A program made the translations under genes and the position numbers. DNA of 64,000 nucleotides from Hyphomicrobiales bacterium. Lineage in GTDB: Bacteria; Pseudomonadota; Alphaproteobacteria; Rhizobiales; JAJFHC01. How positions within the stretch are numbered: position 1 is the stretch's first letter; every line of letters begins with the position of its first letter. The DNA is taken from the NCBI GenBank assembly GCA_021775835.1, contig JAJFHC010000095.1:1-64000 (forward strand), given 5' to 3'. The notes under the pieces are model-generated. The model did not search any database, was not told where the DNA came from, and saw only the letters and a program-made list of their open reading frames with translations. Of this stretch, positions 7,834 through 16,116 are shown piece after piece.

Positions 7834-8631
7834 TCAGTGATCGTGAAGGTTGTCTTCGGCTTCCTGCGGGCTGATCGATCGCCAGATGCAGATGCCGGCA
7901 AAATAAAGCGATGCCAAAACCCAAAGCCAGAAAATCGTCGGTGAGGCTTCCTGAGCCTTCTGGACTTCCGGTCGGATAAGGACGAGGCGCAGGGACGTCG
8001 CTGCCCACAGGACGGTCATGGGAATTGTAATCACACGAAACTTCTGGACACGAAGCGGGTGCACGAACTTGATCGGAACAAAGGTCAGGATACCCAGTAC
8101 AGCCAGAACAATGAGATTTGTCCAAGGGTCGGTCTGCAGAACGTGGAAGTAGAGCACAACCAGGTTCCAAAGCGCTGGAAAACCCGAAAAGTAGTAGTCG
8201 TGAGTCTTCATGTTCAGATTGGCGAACGTGTAGCAGGAGACAGCCATTATGCCGGCGGCAGTCGCTGTTTCCCATCCCGGCGGCACGACACCGAACCAAT
8301 AGATCATGAGGGCCGGAACAACTGTATACGTGAAATAGTCTATGACGTTGTCCAGGGTCTGACCGTCGAATTTCGGAGTCATTTCCTGGACTTTTGCGCG
8401 CCGTGCCAGCGTTCCGTCAATTCCATCGACGAACAGGGCCATGCCGAGCCACATGAAGGCCGCAATCTTGTCGCCCTCCAGTATCGCCACGAGCGCCAGA
8501 AATCCCAGCACGACACCGGATGCGGTGAAAGCATGAACGGCCCACGCCGCGGCAACGCGGGGGACCTGGGGTTTGGGTGTCGGTTCGTCTGCCACGTTTT
8601 TTCGAGTCACTTTATCTGTGCAGCCGGACAT
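7834..8631 (-). CDS. pcs: Phosphatidylcholine synthase (CDP-alcohol phosphatidyltransferase)
   Basis: This 265-residue polytopic membrane enzyme condenses choline with CDP-diacylglycerol to make phosphatidylcholine. The signature is seen complete as D-G-x2-A-R-x12-G-x3-D-x3-D within VDGIDGTLARR and GQTLDNVIDY; the 12-residue spacing is the Pcs form of the CDP-alcohol motif. About eight hydrophobic segments follow. It leads the operon with the methyltransferase and SDR. The start has no Shine-Dalgarno sequence and lies in a GC hairpin, so GTG at 8610 is an alternative that removes seven residues. Confidence 0.93.
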   Translation of the reverse strand: MSGCTDKVTRKNVADEPTPKPQVPRVAAAWAVHAFTASGVVLGFLALVAILEGDKIAAFMWLGMALFVDGIDGTLARRAKVQEMTPKFDGQTLDNVIDYFTYTVVPALMIYWFGVVPPGWETATAAGIMAVSCYTFANLNMKTHDYYFSGFPALWNLVVLYFHVLQTDPWTNLIVLAVLGILTFVPIKFVHPLRVQKFRVITIPMTVLWAATSLRLVLIRPEVQKAQEASPTIFWLWVLASLYFAGICIWRSISPQEAEDNLHDH

Positions 8632-8639
8632 TCGTCCGG
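8624..8639 (-). promoter_or_regulatory. Hairpin enclosing the pcs start codon
   Basis: On the minus strand CCGGAC-GAAT-GTCCGG forms a perfect 6-bp GC-rich stem. The AU of the annotated pcs AUG sits in the loop and its G opens the stem. No purine-rich ribosome site precedes it. Either the start is further in, or initiation is structurally restrained. Confidence 0.35.
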
Positions 8640-8832
8640 GGGGGAATCTGCCTGATCGCAGCGTTTGTCAAATACTGCACTGAAAACCGCACTTACGCAG
8701 GAGCTTGCCGAAAGAATGGTTGTCCTGCATCCCGGTCCCGGTGGCTGCGCCGATCACCGAATTGTTACGGCAATGTATAACGAGATCGTCCTCAAGTCCA
8801 AGTGGGATTGAATGGCTGGGAAAATGCCGGTC

Positions 8833-8847
8833 TTGCCCGACGGGCAA
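8833..8847 (-). terminator. Possible terminator after the secreted ConA-like gene
   Basis: TTGCCC-GAC-GGGCAA is a perfect 6-bp hairpin 26 bases beyond the stop of the minus-strand gene ending at 8873. On that strand a short T-run comes about nine bases later, so termination efficiency is doubtful. Confidence 0.35.
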
Positions 8848-8872
8848 TGCTGATCTCAAGGCTTCCGTCGTG

Positions 8873-9592
8873 TCAATCGAGGGATTCGATCTTCACAGAA
8901 TCGATGATAATCGGTGTTTCTCCTTTGACCGTTTCCGCCTGCACGATCCCTATAGCAAGTCCGCCCTTTGGGCGCAGCAGCGTGATTGTCTGAAATTCCT
9001 TCCAGGTGGCTTCCGCACCATTCGAAAGGCGGATGGCCGGTGTGTAGCTGTGGCCCTTCTTGGTCAGTCTCAAGACAAAAGGGTTGGGCGGTCCATCCTC
9101 GTTGAAGGCAACGCCGTCAGCGCCGCCCCAGACGACATTCGATGCATAATTGCTCTTGCCCTTAACGATCTTGGTGCCGCCCAAATACATCCGGGCACCT
9201 CTCGTCCCACCGTAATAACTCCAGGCGCCGCCGGTCGCCACAATGTAATTGTCCTTGTCCTGATAGACCGCGAGGTATGGCGTCTCCCGCCCTGTCTGAT
9301 AGGGCATCCGATATTGCATCGTTGCCACCCAATTCCCGGCCGGCAGTTCGTTTTTCAACCTAAAGATGTTGGTAGCCGTGCCCTTGCTGAGGCTGCCGAC
9401 GCCCGTGGCAATACTCAACAAGGCGCCGTCTTCAACGATGTAGCTGTCGGCATCTTCATTGAGGACTTCCCAATGGGAGGCGAGGGCATCGCCATCGAAA
9501 TTGTCGATAAAAATCTGTTCCCCGGCCTGCGTCGGAACTTGGGATCCAACCATGGCTGCAAGCGCCAGTCCCACCATCGATTTCCTGAACAT
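8873..9592 (-). CDS. Secreted protein with concanavalin-like (LamG-type) domain
   Basis: This is a 239-residue protein with an N-terminal signal peptide ending near AQA/TQAG (residues 1-23). A single beta-sandwich-like domain follows with IDNFDGDALASHWEVLNED, QYRMPYQTGRETPYLAVYQ and AWSYYGGTRGARMYL. The whole mature region is a close paralogue of the C-terminal half of the next gene upstream (9682-11028), with the same motif order. The fold resembles glycoside-hydrolase accessory domains with an NFDG/FDDFDG opening. Periplasmic or extracellular glycan binding is possible but unproven. Confidence 0.8.
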   Translation of the reverse strand: MFRKSMVGLALAAMVGSQVPTQAGEQIFIDNFDGDALASHWEVLNEDADSYIVEDGALLSIATGVGSLSKGTATNIFRLKNELPAGNWVATMQYRMPYQTGRETPYLAVYQDKDNYIVATGGAWSYYGGTRGARMYLGGTKIVKGKSNYASNVVWGGADGVAFNEDGPPNPFVLRLTKKGHSYTPAIRLSNGAEATWKEFQTITLLRPKGGLAIGIVQAETVKGETPIIIDSVKIESLD

Positions 9593-9681
9593 TTCCGATC
9601 TCCCTTTGATTGTCCTGCTGCAACAATTCTGCGGTTTCTGTCCCTCAGTTGATTGCCGGGTTCATACTTTCGCCGGCCGCC

Positions 9682-11028
9682 TCATTCGGTGGTCTCAATT
9701 TTTATCCAGTCGACATAAATCGGAGTTTCTCCTTTGACTTTCTCGGATTGGTAGATGCCAAAAGAAAGCTGACCCTTGGCCCGCAAAGCGGTGACGGTTT
9801 CATGCTCAATCCAGGATTCTTCCGCGTTGTTCGAAAGCCTTACAGCCGGGGTGTATTTGCGGCCTTTCTTGGTGATGCGTAGGGCAAAAGGATTGGGCGC
9901 CTCCCCGGTCTTGAACGGGAGACCGGAGGCTCCGCCCCACACCACTTTGTTGAAGGTCGTCTTTTTGCCCTTGGCAAGTTTGTTGGCGCTCAAATAAAGG
10001 CGCGAACCTCTCGTGCCGCCATAGTAGCTCCAGGCATTGCCGAAGGCTGCGATATGATTGTCCTTGTTTTCGTAGAGACTGAGAAACGGGGTTTCACGTC
10101 CGGTCTGGTAGGGCATGCGATACTGAATTGTTGCGACCCAGTTGCCCTTGGGCATTGGAACGTTCAGCTTGAACATGTCGAGGACGTTGCCTTTGTCCAG
10201 ATTGGCACCGCCCATTGCGACCGTGATTAGATGCCCGTTCTCCACGAGATATGATTCAGCATCGGGGTTGACGGCTGTCCAATGGTCTTTCAGCACGGCA
10301 CCATCGAAATCGTCGAAGAAAAACGCGCCGGATTTTGGCTGTGGCTCAGGTTGTGCTGCGGGCTGGATTTCCGGTTGCGCTTCCGGGGTCTGTGCGGCAA
10401 CGACGATCACTGCCTCGGCCACTGCATCGGAAAACCCTTGTGTGCTGTCGGCGGAAAAATACTGGCCATTGCCATTGTCCGCGATGCATTGGAGCTGTTC
10501 GCGGTCTTCGGCCGAAATGTCAAAGCCCACCACATGCACCTTGACGTTGATATTCTCCTTGGCAAGGGCCGCGGCGACCGCGCAAGGGTCACCTCCGCAG
10601 GTCTCGATGCCATCGGAAATCACGACAACATGGTTATTGTCGTCTGCCCCGGCGTTCTGGAAGGCAAGTTTCGTCTGGGAAAGAGAATAGGCGATTGGTG
10701 TCTTGCCGTTCGGCGAAAGGGTTTTCAGCGCCTGTGTTGCCGCGGCGGCAGACGAGGCGCCGATGGGCGCCATCAGTTCCACGTCCTCGCACGAGCCTTT
10801 GTCGCGGTGCCCGTACACCATGAGACCCACATCAGTATCTTCCGGCAGGTCACCCATGAGCCGGGACAACACAGTCTTGGCGGTCTTTATCTTTGCCACA
10901 CCGTCCAGTTGACCCCACATGGAGCCGGACGAATCGAGGACAAACAGCATGTTGGTCTTGGCGTCTGCCTTGTCGGCGACAACCATCATTGCGACAATTG
11001 CGACAACAGATGAAATTTGCCTGAGCAT
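9682..11028 (-). CDS. Secreted VWA-domain protein with C-terminal concanavalin-like domain
   Basis: This 448-residue protein has a signal peptide (residues 1-23), then a von Willebrand factor A domain (about 25-210) with an intact MIDAS DSSGS in MLFVLDSSGSMWG. A short Gln/Pro-rich linker at about 215-235 leads to a C-terminal domain paralogous to the neighbouring 239-residue protein (FFDDFDGAVLKDHW, MPYQTGRETPFLSLYE, WSYYGGTRGSRLYL). VWA domains bind protein ligands through a divalent metal. The pairing suggests an extracytoplasmic adhesion or assembly role. The two genes are 89 bases apart in one orientation and probably form an operon. Confidence 0.85.
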   Translation of the reverse strand: MLRQISSVVAIVAMMVVADKADAKTNMLFVLDSSGSMWGQLDGVAKIKTAKTVLSRLMGDLPEDTDVGLMVYGHRDKGSCEDVELMAPIGASSAAAATQALKTLSPNGKTPIAYSLSQTKLAFQNAGADDNNHVVVISDGIETCGGDPCAVAAALAKENINVKVHVVGFDISAEDREQLQCIADNGNGQYFSADSTQGFSDAVAEAVIVVAAQTPEAQPEIQPAAQPEPQPKSGAFFFDDFDGAVLKDHWTAVNPDAESYLVENGHLITVAMGGANLDKGNVLDMFKLNVPMPKGNWVATIQYRMPYQTGRETPFLSLYENKDNHIAAFGNAWSYYGGTRGSRLYLSANKLAKGKKTTFNKVVWGGASGLPFKTGEAPNPFALRITKKGRKYTPAVRLSNNAEESWIEHETVTALRAKGQLSFGIYQSEKVKGETPIYVDWIKIETTE

Positions 11029-11234
11029 TCAATGCACTCCCACCGTACGGGGAGCCGACCAAATCGACGCCCTTCTCGCAAACCTGTTTGCGTGTGGGGC
11101 CGGGCAGATACTGTAAACACAAGACTTCGCCAGGCGTCGTTGCCTGCCGGACCACCGCTGCCAAATTCTATCGGTTCGGAGGCGCCACGGTCAATGGATC
11201 ACCACCGCTCGACGGGCGCCCTTATTTCCGGATG

Positions 11235-11843
11235 TCAGATCACGATGACTTTGGCGCCAATCTGAACACGCTTGTGGAGATCGACGATTTCCTCGTTCAG
11301 CAAGCGAACACATCCGCTCGAGGCCGCCCGGCCTATGGAACTGGGATTGTTTGTGCCGTGAATTCTGTAAAGCGTGTCGCGACCACCGCGATAGAGATAA
11401 AGCGCACGGGCTCCGAGAGGATTCTTGATACCGCCCTTCATGACCTTGGGTAACCGGCGACCCTTCCTGAGTTCGCGCCGGCGCATGGCCTCGGGCGGAT
11501 ACCACGCCGGCCATTTTGCCTTGCGCTGAATGCTTGCCGTTCCCTTCCAGGTGAAGCCTTGGCGTCCAACACCGACGCCGTAGCGAATGGCCTTGCGGCG
11601 GTCGAGCACGAAATAGAGGGCACGTTCGCGCGTGTTGACGATGATCGTGCCGGGTTTCTCCGATGTCCTGTAGCTGACAACCTGTTTGCCCCGGTACCGC
11701 GACCCGGCGGCGGCCCTTTTTTTATATCGTTTCTTGCGCTTGTGCGTAGCGACGATAAAGGACCCGTCGCTGTTGCCCGCCAGTGCCTCGGGAGCCGTAA
11801 CCACGACGCCAAGAATGCCGAGCATGATCTGCCTTCGGTTCAT
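11235..11843 (-). CDS. L,D-transpeptidase (YkuD family)
   Basis: This 202-residue exported enzyme forms 3-3 peptidoglycan cross-links or anchors lipoproteins. A signal peptide with MNRRQ at its start is followed by a Lys/Arg-rich stretch (residues 33-55). The YkuD domain has the catalytic His and Cys in HGTNNPSSIGRAASSGCVRL near residue 165-185. It is smaller than multi-domain homologues and lacks a LysM domain. It is divergent from the decarboxylase gene, with 276 bases between them. Confidence 0.93.
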   Translation of the reverse strand: MNRRQIMLGILGVVVTAPEALAGNSDGSFIVATHKRKKRYKKRAAAGSRYRGKQVVSYRTSEKPGTIIVNTRERALYFVLDRRKAIRYGVGVGRQGFTWKGTASIQRKAKWPAWYPPEAMRRRELRKGRRLPKVMKGGIKNPLGARALYLYRGGRDTLYRIHGTNNPSSIGRAASSGCVRLLNEEIVDLHKRVQIGAKVIVI

Positions 11844-12119
11844 GTAAACCTCTTTTGCGTTGCGGGTTTGCGGTGACGTGCAAATCCGGTGAGTTCAAGA
11901 ACGGGTTGGCCTCCTGTTTCATGACAACGTCCGATGTCGATAAAAGTTCCCGATGGCTGTGAAGTTCATCTGAAACACCAGGCACGGAACTTGAGGGATA
12001 AGAAAATTAATTCAGCCATTTTTGTTGCGGCAAATCACAGCCGAGGATTGCCCCGTTGCGCCGGTCCTGATAGGCGTTGGCAAACGACAATCCGGCAACT
12101 GAATTTTGAGGGTGTTTCC

Positions 12120-13760
12120 ATGGCAACATGCGGTGAGGCTCTGATCAAGATCCTTGAAGCCTACGGTGTGCAGAATGTGTTCGGCATACCCGGGGTTCAC
12201 ACGGTCGAACTCTATCGCGGTCTGGCGACATCGCCGATCCGCCACATTACGCCGCGCCATGAGCAGGGCGCAGGCTTCATGGCAGACGGATTGGCCAGAA
12301 CATCTGGCAAGCCCGGTGTGTGTTTCATCATAACCGGTCCGGGGATGACCAACATTGCGACCGCCATGGGCCAGGCCTATGCGGATTCCGTGCCGATGCT
12401 GGTAATTTCAAGTGTCAATGAAACGCAGAATCTGGGCCTTGGTCAGGGGCGTCTGCATGAGCTCACGTCGCAAAGGGGGCTGGTGTCTCATGTGGCAGCA
12501 TTCTCGCACACTTTGCTGCGGCCGAGTGAACTGCCACAGGTGATGGCAAGAGCCTTTGCCGTGTTTGGAAGTGCCCGACCCCGGCCGGTCCATATCGAGA
12601 TACCGATCGACGTCATGAAAGCCGATGCCAGTGACATCGACCTCACGAAATGGGCAATTCCCGAGGCACCTGCACCTGCGGCATCAGCCGTTGCTACAGC
12701 GGCAAAAGCTCTTGAAGGCGCCCAGAGACCTCTCGTCCTGCTCGGAGGTGGGGCGGCGGACGCCAGGGACAGTGTGGTCGACCTGGTGGAATATCTTGAT
12801 GCGCCCACGATTGCGACAGTCAACGCCAAAGGCATTCTGGCGCCCGGACATCAGCTTCACGGCGGCTCCAACACCGGATTTCCATCCCTGTGGTCGGCAG
12901 TCCACGACGCAGATGTCGTGCTGGCGATTGGCACGGAAATCGGGGAAACGGACCGTTATCCCGACCGTCGGCCGCTCGAATTCGGCGGCACTTTTATCCG
13001 GATCGATATCGACCCTGAGCAACTCATGCGCAACGGGACGCCCGATGTTTCCGTGGTCGCGGACGCCAATGCTGCCTGCAGTGCTCTGCTGGAGGCCTTG
13101 CGGGTATCAGGACGCAACAGTCTGGCCAGTGCCGGTGAGGGGGCTGCACGGGCTGCACAAATGCGCGATGCCGTGCGTGAGGACTGGTGGCCGGGTTGTG
13201 CAAACTACGAACCGGTCATGACGGCGGTCCAGGAGGCGCTGCCCGAAGCTGTGATCGTCGGCGATTCGACCCAGCCGGTCTACAATGCCAATCAGTTCTA
13301 TGAGCCTGAACACCCCCGGTCGTTCTTCAACTCCTCGACCGGCTACGGCACGCTCGGTTTCGCGCTGCCTGCCGCCATCGGCGCCAAACTGGCCGCTCCC
13401 GAGCGGCCCGTGGTCTGCCTGATCGGAGACGGGGGCATACAGTTTACGCTGCCGGAAATGGCCTCCGCGGTGGAAGCCAAGACGCCCATCATCATCCTTC
13501 TGTGGAACAATTTCGGATATGGCGAAATCAAGAGCTACATGGTTGAAAACGGTATCCAGCCGGAAGGCGTCGACCTGTTCACGCCTGACTTTGAACCGAT
13601 CTCGAAAGGGTTCGGATTCGGATTCGAGCGCGCCCACGACCTGATCCAGCTGAAAGAAATTCTCGGGCGGGCTCACGCGTCACAGAACCACACCGTGGTG
13701 GAGATCCTCCAGGATGAGGTGTTCGATCGATCGTTCGCCGCAAAGACCGGGTGGACTTAG
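12120..13760 (+). CDS. aruI: 5-guanidino-2-oxopentanoate decarboxylase (ThDP enzyme)
   Basis: This is a 546-residue thiamine-diphosphate enzyme of the acetolactate-synthase fold. It decarboxylates 2-ketoarginine in the arginine transaminase pathway. It opens with EALIKILEAYGVQNVFGIPG and VHTVELYRGL, typical of AruI. The catalytic Glu is in RHEQGAGFMADGLAR and the ThDP/Mg motif is GDGGIQFTLPE ending at NN. The ATG at 12120 was chosen because homology begins there. It converges on a guanidinobutyrase-like gene that would act two steps later, which supports the assignment. An acetolactate-synthase-like enzyme of other specificity is the alternative. Confidence 0.82.
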   Translation: MATCGEALIKILEAYGVQNVFGIPGVHTVELYRGLATSPIRHITPRHEQGAGFMADGLARTSGKPGVCFIITGPGMTNIATAMGQAYADSVPMLVISSVNETQNLGLGQGRLHELTSQRGLVSHVAAFSHTLLRPSELPQVMARAFAVFGSARPRPVHIEIPIDVMKADASDIDLTKWAIPEAPAPAASAVATAAKALEGAQRPLVLLGGGAADARDSVVDLVEYLDAPTIATVNAKGILAPGHQLHGGSNTGFPSLWSAVHDADVVLAIGTEIGETDRYPDRRPLEFGGTFIRIDIDPEQLMRNGTPDVSVVADANAACSALLEALRVSGRNSLASAGEGAARAAQMRDAVREDWWPGCANYEPVMTAVQEALPEAVIVGDSTQPVYNANQFYEPEHPRSFFNSSTGYGTLGFALPAAIGAKLAAPERPVVCLIGDGGIQFTLPEMASAVEAKTPIIILLWNNFGYGEIKSYMVENGIQPEGVDLFTPDFEPISKGFGFGFERAHDLIQLKEILGRAHASQNHTVVEILQDEVFDRSFAAKTGWT

Positions 13761-13766
13761 ACCACC

Positions 13767-14744
13767 TCAGGCTGACCGCATCGCATGAGCCTTGCCCGAC
13801 ATGTACTCGCACAGCAAAGTTGCGAGCATGTTGCCTGTGTTCTTGGTCGGGTCGATCAAGGGGGCGTATTCGACGACGTCCATTCCGGCGGCACCCGCCA
13901 TGCCTAAGCGCCGCACGAAGCGCATGACCTCGAATGGCTGAAAGCCACCCGGACCAGGATACTGGGTTCCCGGCGCAAAGGTGTGGTCCATGGCGTCGAT
14001 GTCGAAGGTAATATAGAAGGCGTCGGTTCCTCGGGTGGCGATTTCGATCGCCTCTTCGATGCATTGGTTCACACCTTTGTCGTAAAACTGCTCCATCGTG
14101 TAGAACGTGACGCCCATTTCCCGCGCTTCTCGAATTTCGCCGCCGGCGTTGGCGAAACCGCGCAACCCCAGGAATGCGACATTCTCCGGACGCACGTGCC
14201 CGCCTTCCACAAGGCGGCGCAACGGACAGCCGCAGTAATGGCGGTCACCCTTGTAGTCGGGCATGAAATCCGGGTGTCCGTCGAACCAAACGACGCCGAC
14301 GTTTTTGTCATAATGTTCGGAAAAGGCCCGCAGGGTGGCTTCGGTAATGCTGTGGCTGCCTCCAGCGGCCACTGGTATGCCGCCGCGCGCAAGCAACTCC
14401 GACATGACGCGTTCGGTTCGTTCAAAGGTGATGTCGTAGTCCAGATATTCGACCTCGACATCGCCAAGGTCCAGAAAGCCGTTGGTTTCGGTAAAATCCA
14501 AATCAAGATCGACGCTATAGGGGCGCAGTTTCGACAAGGCCGCACGCAAGGCGTCCGGGCCGCCCTTGCCGCCGACTTCGTTGATCAGCAAACCTTCGAA
14601 CGGTACGCCGAAGTAACAGAATGAACCCGGCTCGATAGGCCCCTCTGTCCGCACAAGGCCGCCGAGTTTTGCATAAGCGGGATCGACGACGCTCTGCACC
14701 GACCAACCGGAGCGTCTCATCATGTGTGGCAGTTCTGAAATCAC
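13767..14744 (-). CDS. Ureohydrolase (agmatinase/guanidinobutyrase family)
   Basis: This 325-residue manganese hydrolase releases urea from a guanidino compound. The metal ligands are all present but the motifs are unusual: GGSHS instead of GGDHS, WFDGHPD instead of DAHTD, and FDIDAMDHTFAPGT for the third. The GTG start at 14744 is fixed by a strong GAGGGAGG ribosome site seven bases upstream. Facing aruI, guanidinobutyrate is the likely substrate (GbuA-like). Agmatine, guanidinopropionate or a related guanidine remains possible. Confidence 0.82.
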   Translation of the reverse strand: MISELPHMMRRSGWSVQSVVDPAYAKLGGLVRTEGPIEPGSFCYFGVPFEGLLINEVGGKGGPDALRAALSKLRPYSVDLDLDFTETNGFLDLGDVEVEYLDYDITFERTERVMSELLARGGIPVAAGGSHSITEATLRAFSEHYDKNVGVVWFDGHPDFMPDYKGDRHYCGCPLRRLVEGGHVRPENVAFLGLRGFANAGGEIREAREMGVTFYTMEQFYDKGVNQCIEEAIEIATRGTDAFYITFDIDAMDHTFAPGTQYPGPGGFQPFEVMRFVRRLGMAGAAGMDVVEYAPLIDPTKNTGNMLATLLCEYMSGKAHAMRSA

Positions 14745-15053
14745 AGCTAACGCCTCCCTCTCTCTACCGCCACCACAGAATTCATGGCCATTTATTGATG
14801 ATAACGAGTGTCACCTATCGTGCCAACACAACAAGATTCCAGTCTAGGGCGGTCGACGGCATCCAATTCGTGATGTACTCGAAATGCCAATCCAACCAAT
14901 GTTTCCCTGTTTCTGGTTCCCACGACAGTCTGATTTTTTCCAAAGCCTGCCCATTTAGGCCGGCTCCGGCCCAACGTAGCCTTTGCAATTCCCTGTGACA
15001 ATGTCATCATGATTTATTGGACAAAGGCTCAGGAGTGTTCGCCAGTGCGGCAA
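14745..15053. other. Intergenic region between the ureohydrolase and cytochrome c genes
   Basis: This 309-base divergent region has no supported gene. It contains the guanidino hydrolase ribosome site at its left edge and a perfect 6-bp GC hairpin, GGCCGG-CT-CCGGCC, at 14958-14971, not followed by a T-run. Promoters for both genes presumably lie here but none is clear. Confidence 0.5.
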
Positions 15054-15491
15054 ATGAAGCGTGTAACACTGTTTTCAATAATACTGTCCTTCACGGCATC
15101 GGGTCTGTTCGTACTGCCGACACTTGTGGCAGCCGGAGAGGACGTCGAAAGGGTCGCTCAGGAATTTCAAGCATACTGTGCACCATGTCATGGTCGGGAA
15201 GGCCGCGGAGACGGAGCGGTTGGTGCCGGTCTCGATACCAAGCCTGCCGATCTTACGCAGATTGCCAGACACAATGGCGGCATTTTTCCATCTGAAGCGA
15301 TCTACGCGAAGGTTGCAGGCATCGACACGATGGAAGCTCATCGTTCAAACGAGATGCCGGTGTGGGGATTCTGGTTCGTCAATCAGGAAGTCGGAGAGAG
15401 CACTTCGTTAGCGGATGCAAAGCCTGCGCAGGAGAGGGCACGTCACCGTATCAGTGCGATCGTTGCTTTTCTCAAGACCATACAGAATTAG
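15054..15491 (+). CDS. Class I c-type cytochrome
   Basis: This is a 145-residue periplasmic monohaem cytochrome c. A signal peptide (about residues 1-27) ends near LVAAG, haem is bound at CAPCH near residue 41, and the distal Met is probably in NEMPVWGFWF. The ATG at 15054 gives a proper signal peptide; an upstream ATG at 15009 adds a polar leader. Such proteins pass electrons from periplasmic dehydrogenases to terminal oxidases. The partner is not encoded next to it. Confidence 0.85.
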   Translation: MKRVTLFSIILSFTASGLFVLPTLVAAGEDVERVAQEFQAYCAPCHGREGRGDGAVGAGLDTKPADLTQIARHNGGIFPSEAIYAKVAGIDTMEAHRSNEMPVWGFWFVNQEVGESTSLADAKPAQERARHRISAIVAFLKTIQN

Positions 15492-15517
15492 TGATTGCCG
15501 CGGTCCTGACGGCCGTT

Positions 15518-15994
15518 TCAACCGGGCAGGGGAATGTTTCCGGCAACTTTCAGTGAGTCCAGAACGATGTCTGAGCGAACTTTGTCGACTCCCGGATTGG
15601 GCAGAAGATCGTCATTGATGAGTCCGGTGAGTTCCGCAAGGTCCGAGACCACGACCTTCAGCAGATAATCGGCCTGGCCGGTCAGCATGTGGGCTTCCAG
15701 AATTGAGGAAGTCATCCTGACGAGTCTTCGAAAATGGTCCGCGTTTGACGGTGTGTGCGTTGCCAGCGACACATGCAGATAGACGGTGATCGCAAGGCCC
15801 AACCGCTCCGCATCCAGCTCCGCCCGGTAACGCCGGATGACGCCCAGTTCCTCAAGGCGCTGTTTGCGTCTTGAACATTGGGATGGCGACAGGTTTATGC
15901 GTTTTGACAGCTCCTGCTGGGTCAGCGTCCCGTCTGTCTGAAGGGCGTCAAGAAGGCGGAAATCGAACTGATCGAGCGTGACTGTTTCTTGCAT
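15518..15994 (-). CDS. Lrp/AsnC family transcriptional regulator
   Basis: This 158-residue regulator has an N-terminal helix-turn-helix (residues 8-60, LSKRINLSPSQCSRRKQRLEELG) and a C-terminal RAM ligand-binding domain. It is transcribed divergently from hppD across 122 bases that carry two TGCAAA-type repeats. Lrp-type regulators next to hppD commonly control tyrosine or phenylalanine degradation. That role, with an aromatic amino acid or homogentisate as effector, is inferred. Confidence 0.92.
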   Translation of the reverse strand: MQETVTLDQFDFRLLDALQTDGTLTQQELSKRINLSPSQCSRRKQRLEELGVIRRYRAELDAERLGLAITVYLHVSLATHTPSNADHFRRLVRMTSSILEAHMLTGQADYLLKVVVSDLAELTGLINDDLLPNPGVDKVRSDIVLDSLKVAGNIPLPG

Positions 15995-16016
15995 GTAACA
16001 TCTATATCACGACGAA

Positions 16017-16055
16017 TTTGTGCAAACAATCTTTGAGAAAACTAGATTATGCAAA
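16017..16055. promoter_or_regulatory. Candidate Lrp-type operator between the regulator and hppD
   Basis: TTTGTGCAAA (16017-16026) is a near-palindrome, and TGCAAA recurs at 16050-16055, 29 bases further, close to three helical turns. An A/T-rich tract separates them. Location and spacing suit an Lrp/AsnC octamer controlling both divergent genes. Confidence 0.4.
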
Positions 16056-16116
16056 GAAGTTGCGTCGTTTGACGCGCATATTGAGGGTATAGAATTTCAC
16101 ACAAGGAGATAGTGTT

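Noticed and set aside
8705..9652. Plus-strand open frame of 315 codons
   Set aside because: Antisense to the signal-peptide-bearing ConA-like gene; no recognisable product or ribosome site.
11194..11199. Further TGATCC element on the minus strand before the L,D-transpeptidase/VWA interval
   Set aside because: At an 18-base spacing the would-be -10 reads GAACCG, which lacks the required TA.
14958..14971. GGCCGG-CT-CCGGCC as a terminator
   Set aside because: It lies in a divergent region before both starts and lacks a T-run, so it does not end either gene.
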